Of a stretch of DNA of 26,935 nucleotides, positions 14,765 through 23,627 are shown piece by piece. Numbering within the stretch: position 1 is the first letter of the stretch; each line of letters begins with the position of its first letter. Source of the DNA: an uncultured Chloroflexota bacterium (GTDB lineage: Bacteria; Chloroflexota; Chloroflexia; Chloroflexales; Roseiflexaceae); assembly GCA_937876225.1 (NCBI GenBank), contig CALFIC010000173.1, forward strand, positions 1-26,935, written 5' to 3'. The notes beneath the pieces are model-generated. The model made no database searches. It had not been told where the DNA came from and was given only the letters and a program-made list of their open reading frames with translations. Position numbers and translations under genes: made by a program.

Positions 14765-17440
14765 ATGCCAGACGTAAACGTAATAATTGATGGAAAGTCG
14801 GTTGCCGTCCCCCCCGGCACCAACATCGTCGATGCGGCTCGCCATGCTGATGTGGCGATCCCGGTCTTTTGTTATCACCCCAAAATGAAGCCCGTCGGCA
14901 TGTGCCGGATGTGCTTGGTCGAAGTGTGGACTCCCCGCATCGACCCCGCCACCCGCCAAGTCGTGATGGGACCCGATGGGTTGCCGCAAATGGCCTTGAT
15001 GATGAACAAGCTCCAAGCCGCCTGTGTGACTCCAGTCAGCGACGGCATGGTCATCAAAACCACCACCGAAAAAGTCAAGTTCGCCCAACGTGGCGTACTT
15101 GAATTTTTGTTGACCTCGCACCCCCTCGACTGCCCTGTCTGTGACAAGGGTGGCGAATGCCCACTGCAAAACTTGACCATGCAATGGGGTCCCGAAGTGT
15201 CACGCTTCGACTATGCCGACAAAGTGCACTTTGAAAAGCCCGTCAAGCTGAGTGACGTCATCTACCTCGACCGCGAGCGCTGTATCCTTTGTTCGCGCTG
15301 TGTGCGCTTCCAAGACGATATCGCCGGCGATCCGGTGCTGGGCTTCGATAATCGTGGTCGCTCGTGGGAAATCATCTCGAAGTCGGAACCCGGCTTTGAT
15401 TCGAAGTTCTCGGGCAACACCACCGATATCTGTCCCGTCGGTGCCTTGACCAATGCCGACTTCCGCTTCCGCTCACGCGTCTGGGAAGTACGCAGTACCC
15501 CCAGCGTCTGCACGCACTGTTCGGTCGGCTGTAATTTGACCATTGATGCCCGCCAAAACAAATTGATGCGCATCATGCCCCGCGAAAACGACACCGTCAA
15601 CGAAATCTGGCTGTGTGACAAAGGTCGCATGGGTCAGCGCTTCTTCGAAAGTGTCACCCGCATCACCACTCCCATGGTGCGCCATAACGGCAAATTGGTC
15701 GAATCAACCTGGGAAGATGCGCTCAACCGCATCGCCAGCAACATGGCCAATATCGTCGAGCGCTCGGGCAACAACGCCGTGGCGGGGCTTATTTCGGACA
15801 GCCTCCCCAACGAAGACCTCTACGCCTTCCGTAAGCTCATCAGTGATGTCTACGGCAGTGCCTCACTCGACCACCGCCCTGGCTTGCCCACCGATGTCAG
15901 CATCGACGATGCGCCACTCCAAGTAGGCGTCGGTCGCGATACCAACCTCATGACTGTCGGCAAAGGCACGAGCGTGCTTGTGATTGCCGCCGACCCCGAA
16001 GAAGAAGCCCCTGTGTATCTATTGCGCTTGCGTGGCATTCAGAGCCGTGGCGGTGCCGTACACGTGGTCAATTCGTTTGCTACCAAGCTCGGCAAAACGG
16101 CCTCGAGCGATACCCGGATTGCCCAAGGTGGCGAATCAGCCTTCGCGCTGGCATTCCTCAAGCAAGTGGTCGATACCCAAGCCGCCACTGGATTTGACCG
16201 GCGCTTGCGCGGGCTTGACGAAGTGCGTCAGCAATTGGCCAAGCACTCCCTCGAGAGCTTGCTGTCCACGGCTGGCATCAGCGCCGATCAACTCAAAAAG
16301 ATTGTCGACGCCTACATGACTGCCAGCAATAGCATCATCATGTATGGTCGCACCGCCTTGCAGATTGGTGCAGCCGTCACGCAAAACCTCGCCAACGCGG
16401 CTATGGTTACGGGCAAGTGCGGCAAGGCCAACAACGGGCTCATCGCTTTGACCAGTGGTGCCAATACGATTGGGGCTACTGCCTTGGGGATTCGTCCCGC
16501 CAAAGGTGGCGTCAACGCCCACGAGATGTGGAATCAGGCCGAGCAAGGCCAGATTCGGGGCTTGTTCATCGTCGGCATGGACCCAGCCGGCAAAAGCGAA
16601 CGGGCTGCCCAAGCACTCGAAGCGGTCGCCAAGCATGGATTTGTGGCGGTACAGTCGATGTTTATGAGCGAAACCGCCAAGCGTGCCGATGTAGTGTTGC
16701 CGTTGATGGCGACTGCAGAGCGTGATGGTACCATCACCAACGCCGAACGTCGGGTACAGCGCTTCCGCACGGCCACCGCCGCGCCGGCAGCTATGATGCC
16801 CACCTGGCAAGTATGTGCCACCGTAGCCGAATACGCTACCGCCAACGTCAGCAACGGTCGAACCGCAGTCGCGAGTGGCTGGAATTACGCCGTCACCAGT
16901 GATGTAACGGACGAAATTGCCAGCGCCCAGGCACGTTTTGCTGGAGTGACATACACCAGTCTCGATTTGAGCATCAATTCATGGGGTCGTCAGACCAACG
17001 AGCTCTTTTATTACGACGGTACTTCCTATGCGAATAGTGAAGGATTGGGCGTGCAATTGGCAAGTATCGCCGATGACAACAACGCACCGTTGCATACGGC
17101 CGTCGTCGCACCAGTGGTCTATGAGCCCAAGGGTGAATTTACCATGTTGATGCAAATGCCCGTACGTGCCTACGACGGTGGCGAATGGAGTACCGATTCC
17201 AAGTTGGCGTCACGGCAAGTGACTGCCCACGTGGTGCTTTCCGTTGCTGACGCAAGTCGTTGGGGGATTGCTATTGGTGACTTGGTCGCCTTGTCGTCAC
17301 CCGTAGGGAGTGCATTGGTACGAGCCCAAATCGATGCCGGGTTGGCTGAAGGACAAGTACTCATGCCTGATGTGGCGGGAGCTCCGACTAATTTGGCATT
17401 AGCGGCCTATACTCGTGTATCAGTTCGTCGCGCCGAATAG
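14765..17440 (+). CDS. nuoG: NADH-quinone oxidoreductase subunit G
   Basis: The 891-residue iron-sulfur subunit of complex I. The ferredoxin-like N-terminus has [2Fe-2S] ligands C36, C47, C50, C87. The N5 site shows H119, C123, C126, C132 (His plus three Cys). N4 uses C173, C176, C179 and C223. A further C249-x2-C252-x3-C256-x27-C284 set matches the N7 cluster, which only some bacteria keep. From about residue 285 on it follows the molybdopterin-oxidoreductase fold without an obvious metal-binding residue, as in other NuoG proteins. It follows nuoF by 42 bp with GGGAG upstream, and precedes nuoH by 21 bp. Confidence 0.96.
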   Translation: MPDVNVIIDGKSVAVPPGTNIVDAARHADVAIPVFCYHPKMKPVGMCRMCLVEVWTPRIDPATRQVVMGPDGLPQMALMMNKLQAACVTPVSDGMVIKTTTEKVKFAQRGVLEFLLTSHPLDCPVCDKGGECPLQNLTMQWGPEVSRFDYADKVHFEKPVKLSDVIYLDRERCILCSRCVRFQDDIAGDPVLGFDNRGRSWEIISKSEPGFDSKFSGNTTDICPVGALTNADFRFRSRVWEVRSTPSVCTHCSVGCNLTIDARQNKLMRIMPRENDTVNEIWLCDKGRMGQRFFESVTRITTPMVRHNGKLVESTWEDALNRIASNMANIVERSGNNAVAGLISDSLPNEDLYAFRKLISDVYGSASLDHRPGLPTDVSIDDAPLQVGVGRDTNLMTVGKGTSVLVIAADPEEEAPVYLLRLRGIQSRGGAVHVVNSFATKLGKTASSDTRIAQGGESAFALAFLKQVVDTQAATGFDRRLRGLDEVRQQLAKHSLESLLSTAGISADQLKKIVDAYMTASNSIIMYGRTALQIGAAVTQNLANAAMVTGKCGKANNGLIALTSGANTIGATALGIRPAKGGVNAHEMWNQAEQGQIRGLFIVGMDPAGKSERAAQALEAVAKHGFVAVQSMFMSETAKRADVVLPLMATAERDGTITNAERRVQRFRTATAAPAAMMPTWQVCATVAEYATANVSNGRTAVASGWNYAVTSDVTDEIASAQARFAGVTYTSLDLSINSWGRQTNELFYYDGTSYANSEGLGVQLASIADDNNAPLHTAVVAPVVYEPKGEFTMLMQMPVRAYDGGEWSTDSKLASRQVTAHVVLSVADASRWGIAIGDLVALSSPVGSALVRAQIDAGLAEGQVLMPDVAGAPTNLALAAYTRVSVRRAE

Positions 17441-17461
17441 CAGGGGACTGAGGAGGATTTG

Positions 17462-18670
17462 ATGGATTGGATTGCGATACTCATCCTGTTAGTGCGCTGT
17501 TTGGTACTGGCACTAGCCTCGACCACCTTGTTTGCCTACTTTACGTTGTTTGAGCGGCGCTTATTAGCGCGCTTCCAAAACCGCGTAGGGCCCAACCGCG
17601 CCGGCTATATTCCATTGCCCGGTGGTAAAAAACTCTTTGGCGGTGTCCTTCAGCCAGCCGCCGATGCCGTCAAGCTTTTTTTCAAAGAAGACGTTATCCC
17701 GGCCTTGGCCGATCGCTGGGTCTATCTGATGGCACCCGGCTTCGCCGTAGTCCCTGCCTTGATTATCTGGGTCGCAATCCCCTTGGGGAACTGGCCAGAC
17801 GGTAATGGTGGCAATTGGTTGCACTACGCGCCTATTGACGTCGGTATTTTGTATTTGTTGGCCGTGACCTCGATCGGGGTCTATGGCATCGCGATTGCCG
17901 GTTGGGCTTCAAACAACAAATACTCGATGCTGGGCGGAATTCGCGCCTCGGCTCAGGTTATTTCGTACGAATTAGCCTTGGGGTTGAGTATTTTGGGTGT
18001 AGTCATGCAAAGTGGGACGTTACGCACAGAAGGCATTGTCAATGCCCAAGCCGGTATGTGGAACATCGTGCCACAGTTCATGGGCTTTATCATCTTTTTG
18101 ATTGCCAGCACCGCCGAAGTCGTGCGCTCGCCCTTTGACTTGGTCGAAGCCGAGCAAGAATTAGTCGGTGGCTACAATACGGAATACGGCTCGATGAAGT
18201 TTGCCTTGTTTTTCATGTCGGAATACATCAAGCTCATCGCCATGAACGCCATTGCCGTAACACTCTTTTTGGGTGGTGGCAGTTTGCCCGGAATCGAACA
18301 AGCCAGTGCAGCCATTACGGCAAGTTACGGCGTCACCGCCGGAAATGCAGCCATGGGTCTCATGACGCTGGGGGCATTTTTGATCAAAACCACCTTGTTG
18401 TCGTTCTTGTCAGTATGGATTCGTGCCACGGTACCACGGGTACGGTATGACCAACTGATGAACCTTGGGTGGGTGATTTTGATGCCATTGGCGTTGCTCA
18501 ATGTGGTCATCACCGCTGTATTTGGGGTGGTGTTCCCGGTTGGTGCCGTCGTGCCGCAAATTGCGATGGGTGTGATTGGTTTGATTGTGATAGTGCTAAC
18601 CACAGTGCTTGCAGCTCCCAAACGAACAAAGCGTGGCGTGACGCTGGTTCGTTCGCAGGCGCGCAACTAG
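17462..18670 (+). CDS. nuoH: NADH-quinone oxidoreductase subunit H
   Basis: A 402-residue polytopic membrane subunit (about eight helices) that forms the quinone-binding junction between the two arms of complex I. LFERRLLARFQNRVGPNRAG near residues 29-48 and KLFFKEDVIPALAD are the conserved cytoplasmic loops facing the quinone cavity; RSPFDLVEAEQELVGGYNTEY is the acidic signature loop. The ATG at 17462 has AGGAGG 5 nt upstream; the adjacent in-frame TTG is too close. The protein is longer than the usual ~330 residues; the extra length lies in loops between helices and in the C-terminus (ending in an Arg/Lys-rich tail). Confidence 0.95.
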   Translation: MDWIAILILLVRCLVLALASTTLFAYFTLFERRLLARFQNRVGPNRAGYIPLPGGKKLFGGVLQPAADAVKLFFKEDVIPALADRWVYLMAPGFAVVPALIIWVAIPLGNWPDGNGGNWLHYAPIDVGILYLLAVTSIGVYGIAIAGWASNNKYSMLGGIRASAQVISYELALGLSILGVVMQSGTLRTEGIVNAQAGMWNIVPQFMGFIIFLIASTAEVVRSPFDLVEAEQELVGGYNTEYGSMKFALFFMSEYIKLIAMNAIAVTLFLGGGSLPGIEQASAAITASYGVTAGNAAMGLMTLGAFLIKTTLLSFLSVWIRATVPRVRYDQLMNLGWVILMPLALLNVVITAVFGVVFPVGAVVPQIAMGVIGLIVIVLTTVLAAPKRTKRGVTLVRSQARN

Positions 18671-18680
18671 AGAGGATCGC

Positions 18681-19178
18681 ATGCTAGGCGCACTGATCAA
18701 AGGCTTGAGCACAACGTTCAAGTATCTCTTCAAAAAACCCGTGACGGTGGAATACCCCGAAGTCAAGCGCCCAGTCCGTGAGCGCTTCCGCGGTCGCCAT
18801 GAACTCAAACGGTTTGAGAATGGCATGGAACGGTGTATTGGGTGCGCATTGTGCGCGGCAGCTTGCCCATCGGATGCTATTTTGGTCATCCCTGCCGAAA
18901 ACAACCCCGCAGCTCCCAATTCCCCAGGCGAGCGCTACGCCGCCCGCTATGAGATCAACATGCTACGATGCATTTTTTGTGGCTACTGTGAAGACGCCTG
19001 CCCAACCAATGCAATTGTGCTCGAGCATCAGTATGAGCTGTCGTTTTACGACCGCAAATCGTCGATTTATGACAAGTCGATGTTGCTCGTCCCCGTAGAC
19101 AAAGGGCACGGCGAGATTCCACCGGTGTTGCAGCAACTCAACCGTCGGCCCAGCCCGCCGGCACAAATCGACCTGTAG
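18681..19178 (+). CDS. nuoI: NADH-quinone oxidoreductase subunit I
   Basis: A 165-residue subunit with two [4Fe-4S] ferredoxin motifs: C52, C55, C58, C62 and C97, C100, C103, C107. The pairing is crossed between motifs as usual, forming clusters N6a and N6b, which pass electrons toward NuoB and quinone. The N-terminal ~45 residues are basic and amphipathic, as expected for the stretch that lies along NuoH. AGAGAGGA lies before the ATG, and the gap to nuoH is 10 bp. Confidence 0.95.
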   Translation: MLGALIKGLSTTFKYLFKKPVTVEYPEVKRPVRERFRGRHELKRFENGMERCIGCALCAAACPSDAILVIPAENNPAAPNSPGERYAARYEINMLRCIFCGYCEDACPTNAIVLEHQYELSFYDRKSSIYDKSMLLVPVDKGHGEIPPVLQQLNRRPSPPAQIDL

Positions 19179-19187
19179 GGGGCGCGC

Positions 19188-19691
19188 ATGGAGTTGGTAA
19201 TTTTTGTAATTACGGCGATAGTCGCCATTATTGGCGCAGTTGCCATGTTGACCAGCCGGAATGCAGTGCATAGCGCATTGTTTCTGCTCCTCAACTTCGG
19301 GGCAATTGCCGTACTGTATCTGCTACTACAAGCACCATTTTTGTTTGCAGTACAGCTCATCGTCTACGCCGGCGCCATCATCGTACTCTTTTTGTTTGTG
19401 GTGATGTTGCTCGGTGCCGAACGCGACGAAGAGGATGCCAATCCGATTCGCTGGCAGGCACCAGTCGCAATCACTATGGCGGTATTGTTGGTCGGCGAAA
19501 TTATCTGGGTACTCGTGCGGCAGTCGCAAGACAGCATTGCACGAGTCGGGAGTAGTGATAGTGATTTTGGGTCACCGGCACAGATTGCGCAAGCGCTGTT
19601 TACGACCCACCTATTGCCGTTTGAAGTCGCGTCGTTCGTGTTGCTGACCGCCCTGATCGGCGTCGTCGTGCTCCACCAACGGCGGAGCTAG
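19188..19691 (+). CDS. nuoJ: NADH-quinone oxidoreductase subunit J
   Basis: A 167-residue membrane subunit with about five transmembrane helices. NAVHSALFLLLNFGAIAVLYLLLQAPFLFAVQLIVYAGAIIVLFLFVVMLLG has the conserved VQLIVYAGAI (TM3, with its pi-bulge) that links the quinone chamber to proton pumping. The start lies 9 bp after the nuoI stop with GGGGG upstream; nuoK begins 11 bp after its stop, so translation is likely coupled. Confidence 0.93.
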   Translation: MELVIFVITAIVAIIGAVAMLTSRNAVHSALFLLLNFGAIAVLYLLLQAPFLFAVQLIVYAGAIIVLFLFVVMLLGAERDEEDANPIRWQAPVAITMAVLLVGEIIWVLVRQSQDSIARVGSSDSDFGSPAQIAQALFTTHLLPFEVASFVLLTALIGVVVLHQRRS

Positions 19692-19702
19692 CGGAGGCAG
19701 TG

Positions 19703-20005
19703 ATGTTACCGACGATTTTTTACATTGGCCTCAGCGCATTGTTGTTCGTCATCGGCGTGTGTGGCGTATTGCTCCGACGGAGCACGTTGATGGTATTTAT
19801 GTCAATTGAGTTAATGCTCAATTCTGCCAATCTGGCACTTGTGACATTTGCCAATCAACGCCAATCGCTGGACGCACAGATTATGGTTTTCTTTGTGATT
19901 ACAATTGCCGCAGCCGAAGTGGCTGTGGGGTTGGCGTTGTTGGTAATGATTTTCATGCGCAAACAAACGACCAACATCGACACCATGACCACCTTGAAGG
20001 GATAG
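19703..20005 (+). CDS. nuoK: NADH-quinone oxidoreductase subunit K
   Basis: A 100-residue three-helix membrane subunit. The helices contain the conserved SIELMLNSANLALV (Glu in TM2) and VFFVITIAAAEVAVGLALLVM (Glu in TM3), the two glutamates of the MrpC-like antiporter subunit. The ATG at 19703 is 5 nt from CGGAGG; a GTG directly before it is too close to this site. The expected family length is about 100. Confidence 0.94.
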   Translation: MLPTIFYIGLSALLFVIGVCGVLLRRSTLMVFMSIELMLNSANLALVTFANQRQSLDAQIMVFFVITIAAAEVAVGLALLVMIFMRKQTTNIDTMTTLKG

Positions 20006-20019
20006 TATCCGTCAACCGT

Positions 20020-20031
20020 GCCGCGCGCGGC
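20020..20031. repeat. 12-bp palindrome between nuoK and nuoL
   Basis: GCCGCGCGCGGC is a perfect palindrome centred in the 46-bp gap. Similar GC-rich dyads occupy the next two gaps (22026-22043, 23592-23606). Confidence 0.5.
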
Positions 20032-20051
20032 TAACGAATGCAGAGCAGCTC

Positions 20052-22019
20052 ATGACGCAAATCTCTTGGTTAATTGCCCTCATCCCGGCGTTTCCACTCG
20101 CCGGCTTCTTGCTGAACGTCTTCCTCGTGCGGGGCGAACGCGCCAACGGCACCGTAGCAAGCCTCAGCATCGTGGCAGCCTTTATCACTACCGTTATTGC
20201 CGTCATTAATTTGGCAGGCATGGCGGCTGAATCACGGTACATCGCCATTACCCTCTGGGACTGGCTAGCCGTAGGGCGTGTCACCGTTTCGTTCGGTTTG
20301 TGGTTTGACCCCCTCACCGCCGTGATGGCATTGCTCATCACGGGTGTGGGCGCACTCATCCACATCTATTCCATCACCTACATGCATGGTGATTCCCGCC
20401 CAGGACGCTACTTTGCCTACATGAATTTGTTTGTCTTTGCCATGTTGATCTTGGTGATGTCAGACAATCTCTTCTTGCTCTTTTTGGGTTGGGAAGGGGT
20501 CGGGCTCTGTTCGTTCTTGCTCATCGGTCATTGGTTCGACCGTAAACACGTCGCCCCTGGCATTGTCCCCAGCGAAGCTGCCGCCAAGGCCTTTGTGGCC
20601 AACCGCGTCGGCGATGCCGGGTTATTACTCGCCATGATGGCAATCGTGTCACACTTTGGCACGTTGTCGTTCTTTGGGAGCGATGGCTTGTCCGGGTTCG
20701 TCAGCAAATTAACCGATGCGTCGTTTACCACGATTAGTCTCGGGGCATTTGGCAGTGTCGGTCTCGTCAGTGGCATCGCCTTCTTGATGATTTTGGGTGT
20801 GGTAGGTAAATCAGCCCAATTGCCGTTGTTTGTCTGGTTACCAGACGCAATGGCCGGTCCGACGCCGGTATCAGCGCTCATCCACGCCGCCACCATGGTG
20901 ACGGCTGGTGTGTATTTGATTGTGCGTACGCACGCCGTGTTTGATTTGGCGCCCGATGCCTCAGGGTGGGTCGTCATTATCGGTGCCACCACCGCCTTGA
21001 TTGGCGCGACGGCAGCAGTTACGCAGTTCGACATCAAACGGGTGTTGGCCTACTCGACCATCTCGCAATTGGGCTTCATGATTGCGGCAGCTGGGATGGG
21101 TGCCTATACCGCCGCCATCTTCCATTTGTTGACCCACGGATTGTTCAAAGCGTTGCTCTTTTTGGGCAGCGGTGCGATTATCCACGGCATGCATGACATC
21201 CAAGATATGCGCCGCATGGGTGGCTTACGCAAACACATGCCGGTGATTTTCTTGGTCTATATTGTGGGGGCATTGGCCCTTTCGGGGATCTTCCCGTTGG
21301 CAGGCTTCTGGAGTAAAGACGAAATCATTACCCATGCCTGGTACAACGCCCAAAACATCAATGTCACCGTAATATTGCTCCTGAGCTCATTGCTCACGGC
21401 GTTTTATATGGGACGTCAAGTCGCCTTGACCTTTGCCGGCGAAGTACGTGACAAAGATGCGCATCCCCACGAAGATCTCGGTAGCATGAAGTGGCCGCTG
21501 TACATTCTTGCCGTAGCGAGCGTGTTGGGTGGACTCATCAATTTGCCCGGAGTGCATTGGTTGAACGACTGGCTCAATCCCGTATTGCATCAAGAGGCTG
21601 AATTATTCACCTTGAGTATGGGAATTTTTGCCGCAGTGACCGTGCTATTGGCGACAGGTGCAGGGTACCTCGGCTACCGCCTGTATAGTGGCGACATTGG
21701 GGCACGCATCAAGCCAGGTGACGAAGATCCAGCGCATTATTACCTCGGCGACATTTGGAAGGGCTTCGAAATGGGCTGGGGTTTAGATTATGTCTATCAG
21801 CGTATTTTCGTCAAACCCTACCGTACCTTGTCGACCTTTTTGCACGAAATATTTGACCAACAAGCCATTGATGGCATTTTGGTTGAAGGGAGTGCGGGGA
21901 TGGTTGGCCGGTTCTCACAGGCAGTGGCACGCATCCAAAACGGTAACGTGCGCACCTATGCCTTGGTCTTTTTGATTGGCGTCGTCGTTCTCGTCGGATA
22001 TGTAGTAATCGGCGCGTAG
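20052..22019 (+). CDS. nuoL: NADH-quinone oxidoreductase subunit L
   Basis: A 655-residue antiporter-like subunit at the distal end of complex I with about 16 helices. The core shows LFLGWEGVGLCSFLLIGHW (the essential Glu of TM5), AKAFVANRVGDAGLL, VGKSAQLPLFVWLPDAMAGPTPVSALIHAATMV (proton-channel Lys and His) and KRVLAYSTISQLGFM. The C-terminal part contains the region expected for the long lateral helix. Only a weak ribosome site (GAGCAGCTC) precedes the ATG. nuoL follows nuoK after 46 bp and precedes nuoM by about 42 bp. Confidence 0.95.
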   Translation: MTQISWLIALIPAFPLAGFLLNVFLVRGERANGTVASLSIVAAFITTVIAVINLAGMAAESRYIAITLWDWLAVGRVTVSFGLWFDPLTAVMALLITGVGALIHIYSITYMHGDSRPGRYFAYMNLFVFAMLILVMSDNLFLLFLGWEGVGLCSFLLIGHWFDRKHVAPGIVPSEAAAKAFVANRVGDAGLLLAMMAIVSHFGTLSFFGSDGLSGFVSKLTDASFTTISLGAFGSVGLVSGIAFLMILGVVGKSAQLPLFVWLPDAMAGPTPVSALIHAATMVTAGVYLIVRTHAVFDLAPDASGWVVIIGATTALIGATAAVTQFDIKRVLAYSTISQLGFMIAAAGMGAYTAAIFHLLTHGLFKALLFLGSGAIIHGMHDIQDMRRMGGLRKHMPVIFLVYIVGALALSGIFPLAGFWSKDEIITHAWYNAQNINVTVILLLSSLLTAFYMGRQVALTFAGEVRDKDAHPHEDLGSMKWPLYILAVASVLGGLINLPGVHWLNDWLNPVLHQEAELFTLSMGIFAAVTVLLATGAGYLGYRLYSGDIGARIKPGDEDPAHYYLGDIWKGFEMGWGLDYVYQRIFVKPYRTLSTFLHEIFDQQAIDGILVEGSAGMVGRFSQAVARIQNGNVRTYALVFLIGVVVLVGYVVIGA

Positions 22020-22025
22020 TCGGGA

Positions 22026-22043
22026 TGTAGCAGGCCTGCTACA
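22026..22043. repeat. 18-bp perfect palindrome between nuoL and nuoM
   Basis: TGTAGCAGGCCTGCTACA is a perfect palindrome starting 6 bp after the nuoL stop. As RNA it would form a 7-bp stem with a GGCC loop just upstream of the nuoM ribosome site. It has no T-run, so it does not look like a terminator. Confidence 0.6.
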
Positions 22044-22061
22044 CCTGGGTGTGGGGTGTTC

Positions 22062-23585
22062 GTGAACCAGCTAGGTATACCGTTATTATCACTATTGATT
22101 GCGACTCCATTACTTGGGGCCTTGTTGGTGTTGTTGACACCACGACAAGCCACCGGTATGCAACGGGGCATCGCAGGCCTAGTGAGCATCATCAATCTCG
22201 TGCTGGCAGTCGTTGTGCGGGCGAGCCTCGCACCGACTGCTGGGTACCAGATGGTCGAGCAACAGACGTGGTTGCCCACGATGGGCTTGCACTATGCCGT
22301 TGGAGTTGACGGCATCAGCGTATGGCTCGTCGTACTCGCATCATTGATGACGCCACTGGCAATTTTTGCCGCCCGCCAAAAGAACGATGGCAACCAACGC
22401 GCATTTTATGCGTTGTTGTTGGTCCTCGCGAGTAGCTTGATTGGGGCCTTTGTGGCTACCGACTTGTTGCTGTTCTATGTCTTTTTCGAATTGACGTTGA
22501 TTCCCACGGCGCTCTTGATTGCGTTGTACGGGGTCGGCGAGCGGCGCGCCGCTGCCACGAAGTTTTTTGTCTATCCCTTTGTGGGGTCGGTATTTTTGTT
22601 GGTGAGCATCGCCGGCTTGGTGTATGTCAACTGGCAACAAACGGGCGTAATGACCTTTGACAGTGTGGCATTGAGTGCTGCGATTGCCAATGGTACCCTC
22701 AAAATCGACGAAAACCTCGAGCGGTTGTTGTTTGCCGGATTCTTTATTGCATTTGCCATCAAAACACCGATTTGGCCATTCCACACCTGGATGCCCCAAG
22801 CCCAAGCAGCCACCCCCGACGACGGGTCAGTGGATATTGCCGGGATTTTGGTGAAAATAGGTGCCTATGGCTTCATCCGCTTCGCAATTCCTTTCTTCCC
22901 GCACGCTTCGGCGTGGGCGGCACCGGCAGTAGCGATTTTGGCCGTGATCAGCATCATCTATAGTGGCATCATTGCCTTTGGGCAACGTGACATGAAGGTA
23001 TTGCTGTCATACGCCACGATTAGCCACCTTGGATTTGTGATGTTGGGGGTCTTTTCACAGACGGCCGAAGGGATGAGCGGTGCGATTTTGACGATGATCA
23101 ACAGCGGTATCACCACTGGTGCACTGTTTTTGATTGTGGGTATCCTCGCACGCCAGCCGGGTGGTCGTATCGCAGACAACTTCAGTGGGGCTTGGCTGAG
23201 CGCACCGCGCTTTGGGTCACTTGCCTTGGTTGCAGTGTTTGCATCAATCGGCGTCCCAGGCTTAAACGGCTTCATTGGGGAATTTTTGTCGCTACAAGGT
23301 GCATGGGTATCAACGCACATCGGTTTCACGTTTATCGTGTTTGCGGTACTCGGGATAATCGTGTCGGCAGCGTATTTGTTGCGCATGTATCGCACGGTCT
23401 TTATGGGTGAAGTTTCGGTTACGTCAGCAGTCCCCGAAGCCAGTAATTCAGAATTGTTGGTGCTGGGGTTGTTAGTCGTGGCGATGTTGGTGATTGGGCT
23501 CTATCCCCAGTTGATTCTCGGTAGTATGCAACCAAGCATTGCCGCACTGGTGCAAAGCCTGACCCAAGGTGCCACGCAACCGTAA
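22062..23585 (+). CDS. nuoM: NADH-quinone oxidoreductase subunit M
   Basis: A 507-residue antiporter-like subunit of the complex I membrane arm with about 14 helices. Motifs are LLLFYVFFELTLIPTALLIALYG (the conserved Glu of TM5), AFAIKTPIWPFHTWMPQAQAATPDDGS (the Lys and His channel residues) and KVLLSYATISHLGFVMLG. It starts with GTG, not ATG: the GTG at 22062 is preceded by GGGG 5 nt upstream, and a second GTG at 22056 is the alternative. The non-ATG start after a hairpin may lower its translation relative to neighbours. Confidence 0.94.
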   Translation: MNQLGIPLLSLLIATPLLGALLVLLTPRQATGMQRGIAGLVSIINLVLAVVVRASLAPTAGYQMVEQQTWLPTMGLHYAVGVDGISVWLVVLASLMTPLAIFAARQKNDGNQRAFYALLLVLASSLIGAFVATDLLLFYVFFELTLIPTALLIALYGVGERRAAATKFFVYPFVGSVFLLVSIAGLVYVNWQQTGVMTFDSVALSAAIANGTLKIDENLERLLFAGFFIAFAIKTPIWPFHTWMPQAQAATPDDGSVDIAGILVKIGAYGFIRFAIPFFPHASAWAAPAVAILAVISIIYSGIIAFGQRDMKVLLSYATISHLGFVMLGVFSQTAEGMSGAILTMINSGITTGALFLIVGILARQPGGRIADNFSGAWLSAPRFGSLALVAVFASIGVPGLNGFIGEFLSLQGAWVSTHIGFTFIVFAVLGIIVSAAYLLRMYRTVFMGEVSVTSAVPEASNSELLVLGLLVVAMLVIGLYPQLILGSMQPSIAALVQSLTQGATQP

Positions 23586-23591
23586 CGCACT

Positions 23592-23606
23592 ACGGCCCCG
23601 CGCCGT
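23592..23606. repeat. Small GC hairpin between nuoM and nuoN
   Basis: ACGGC (23592-23596) pairs with GCCGT (23602-23606) around a 5-nt loop, 6 bp after the nuoM stop. It is short alone but repeats the pattern of the two preceding gaps. Confidence 0.4.
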
Positions 23607-23627
23607 GATTGTATGGAGCAGAACGAT

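Noticed and set aside
16136..16810. A 224-codon minus-strand frame within nuoG
   Set aside because: The composition (His/Gly-rich, no motifs) is that of an antisense shadow; the plus strand encodes the intact NuoG.
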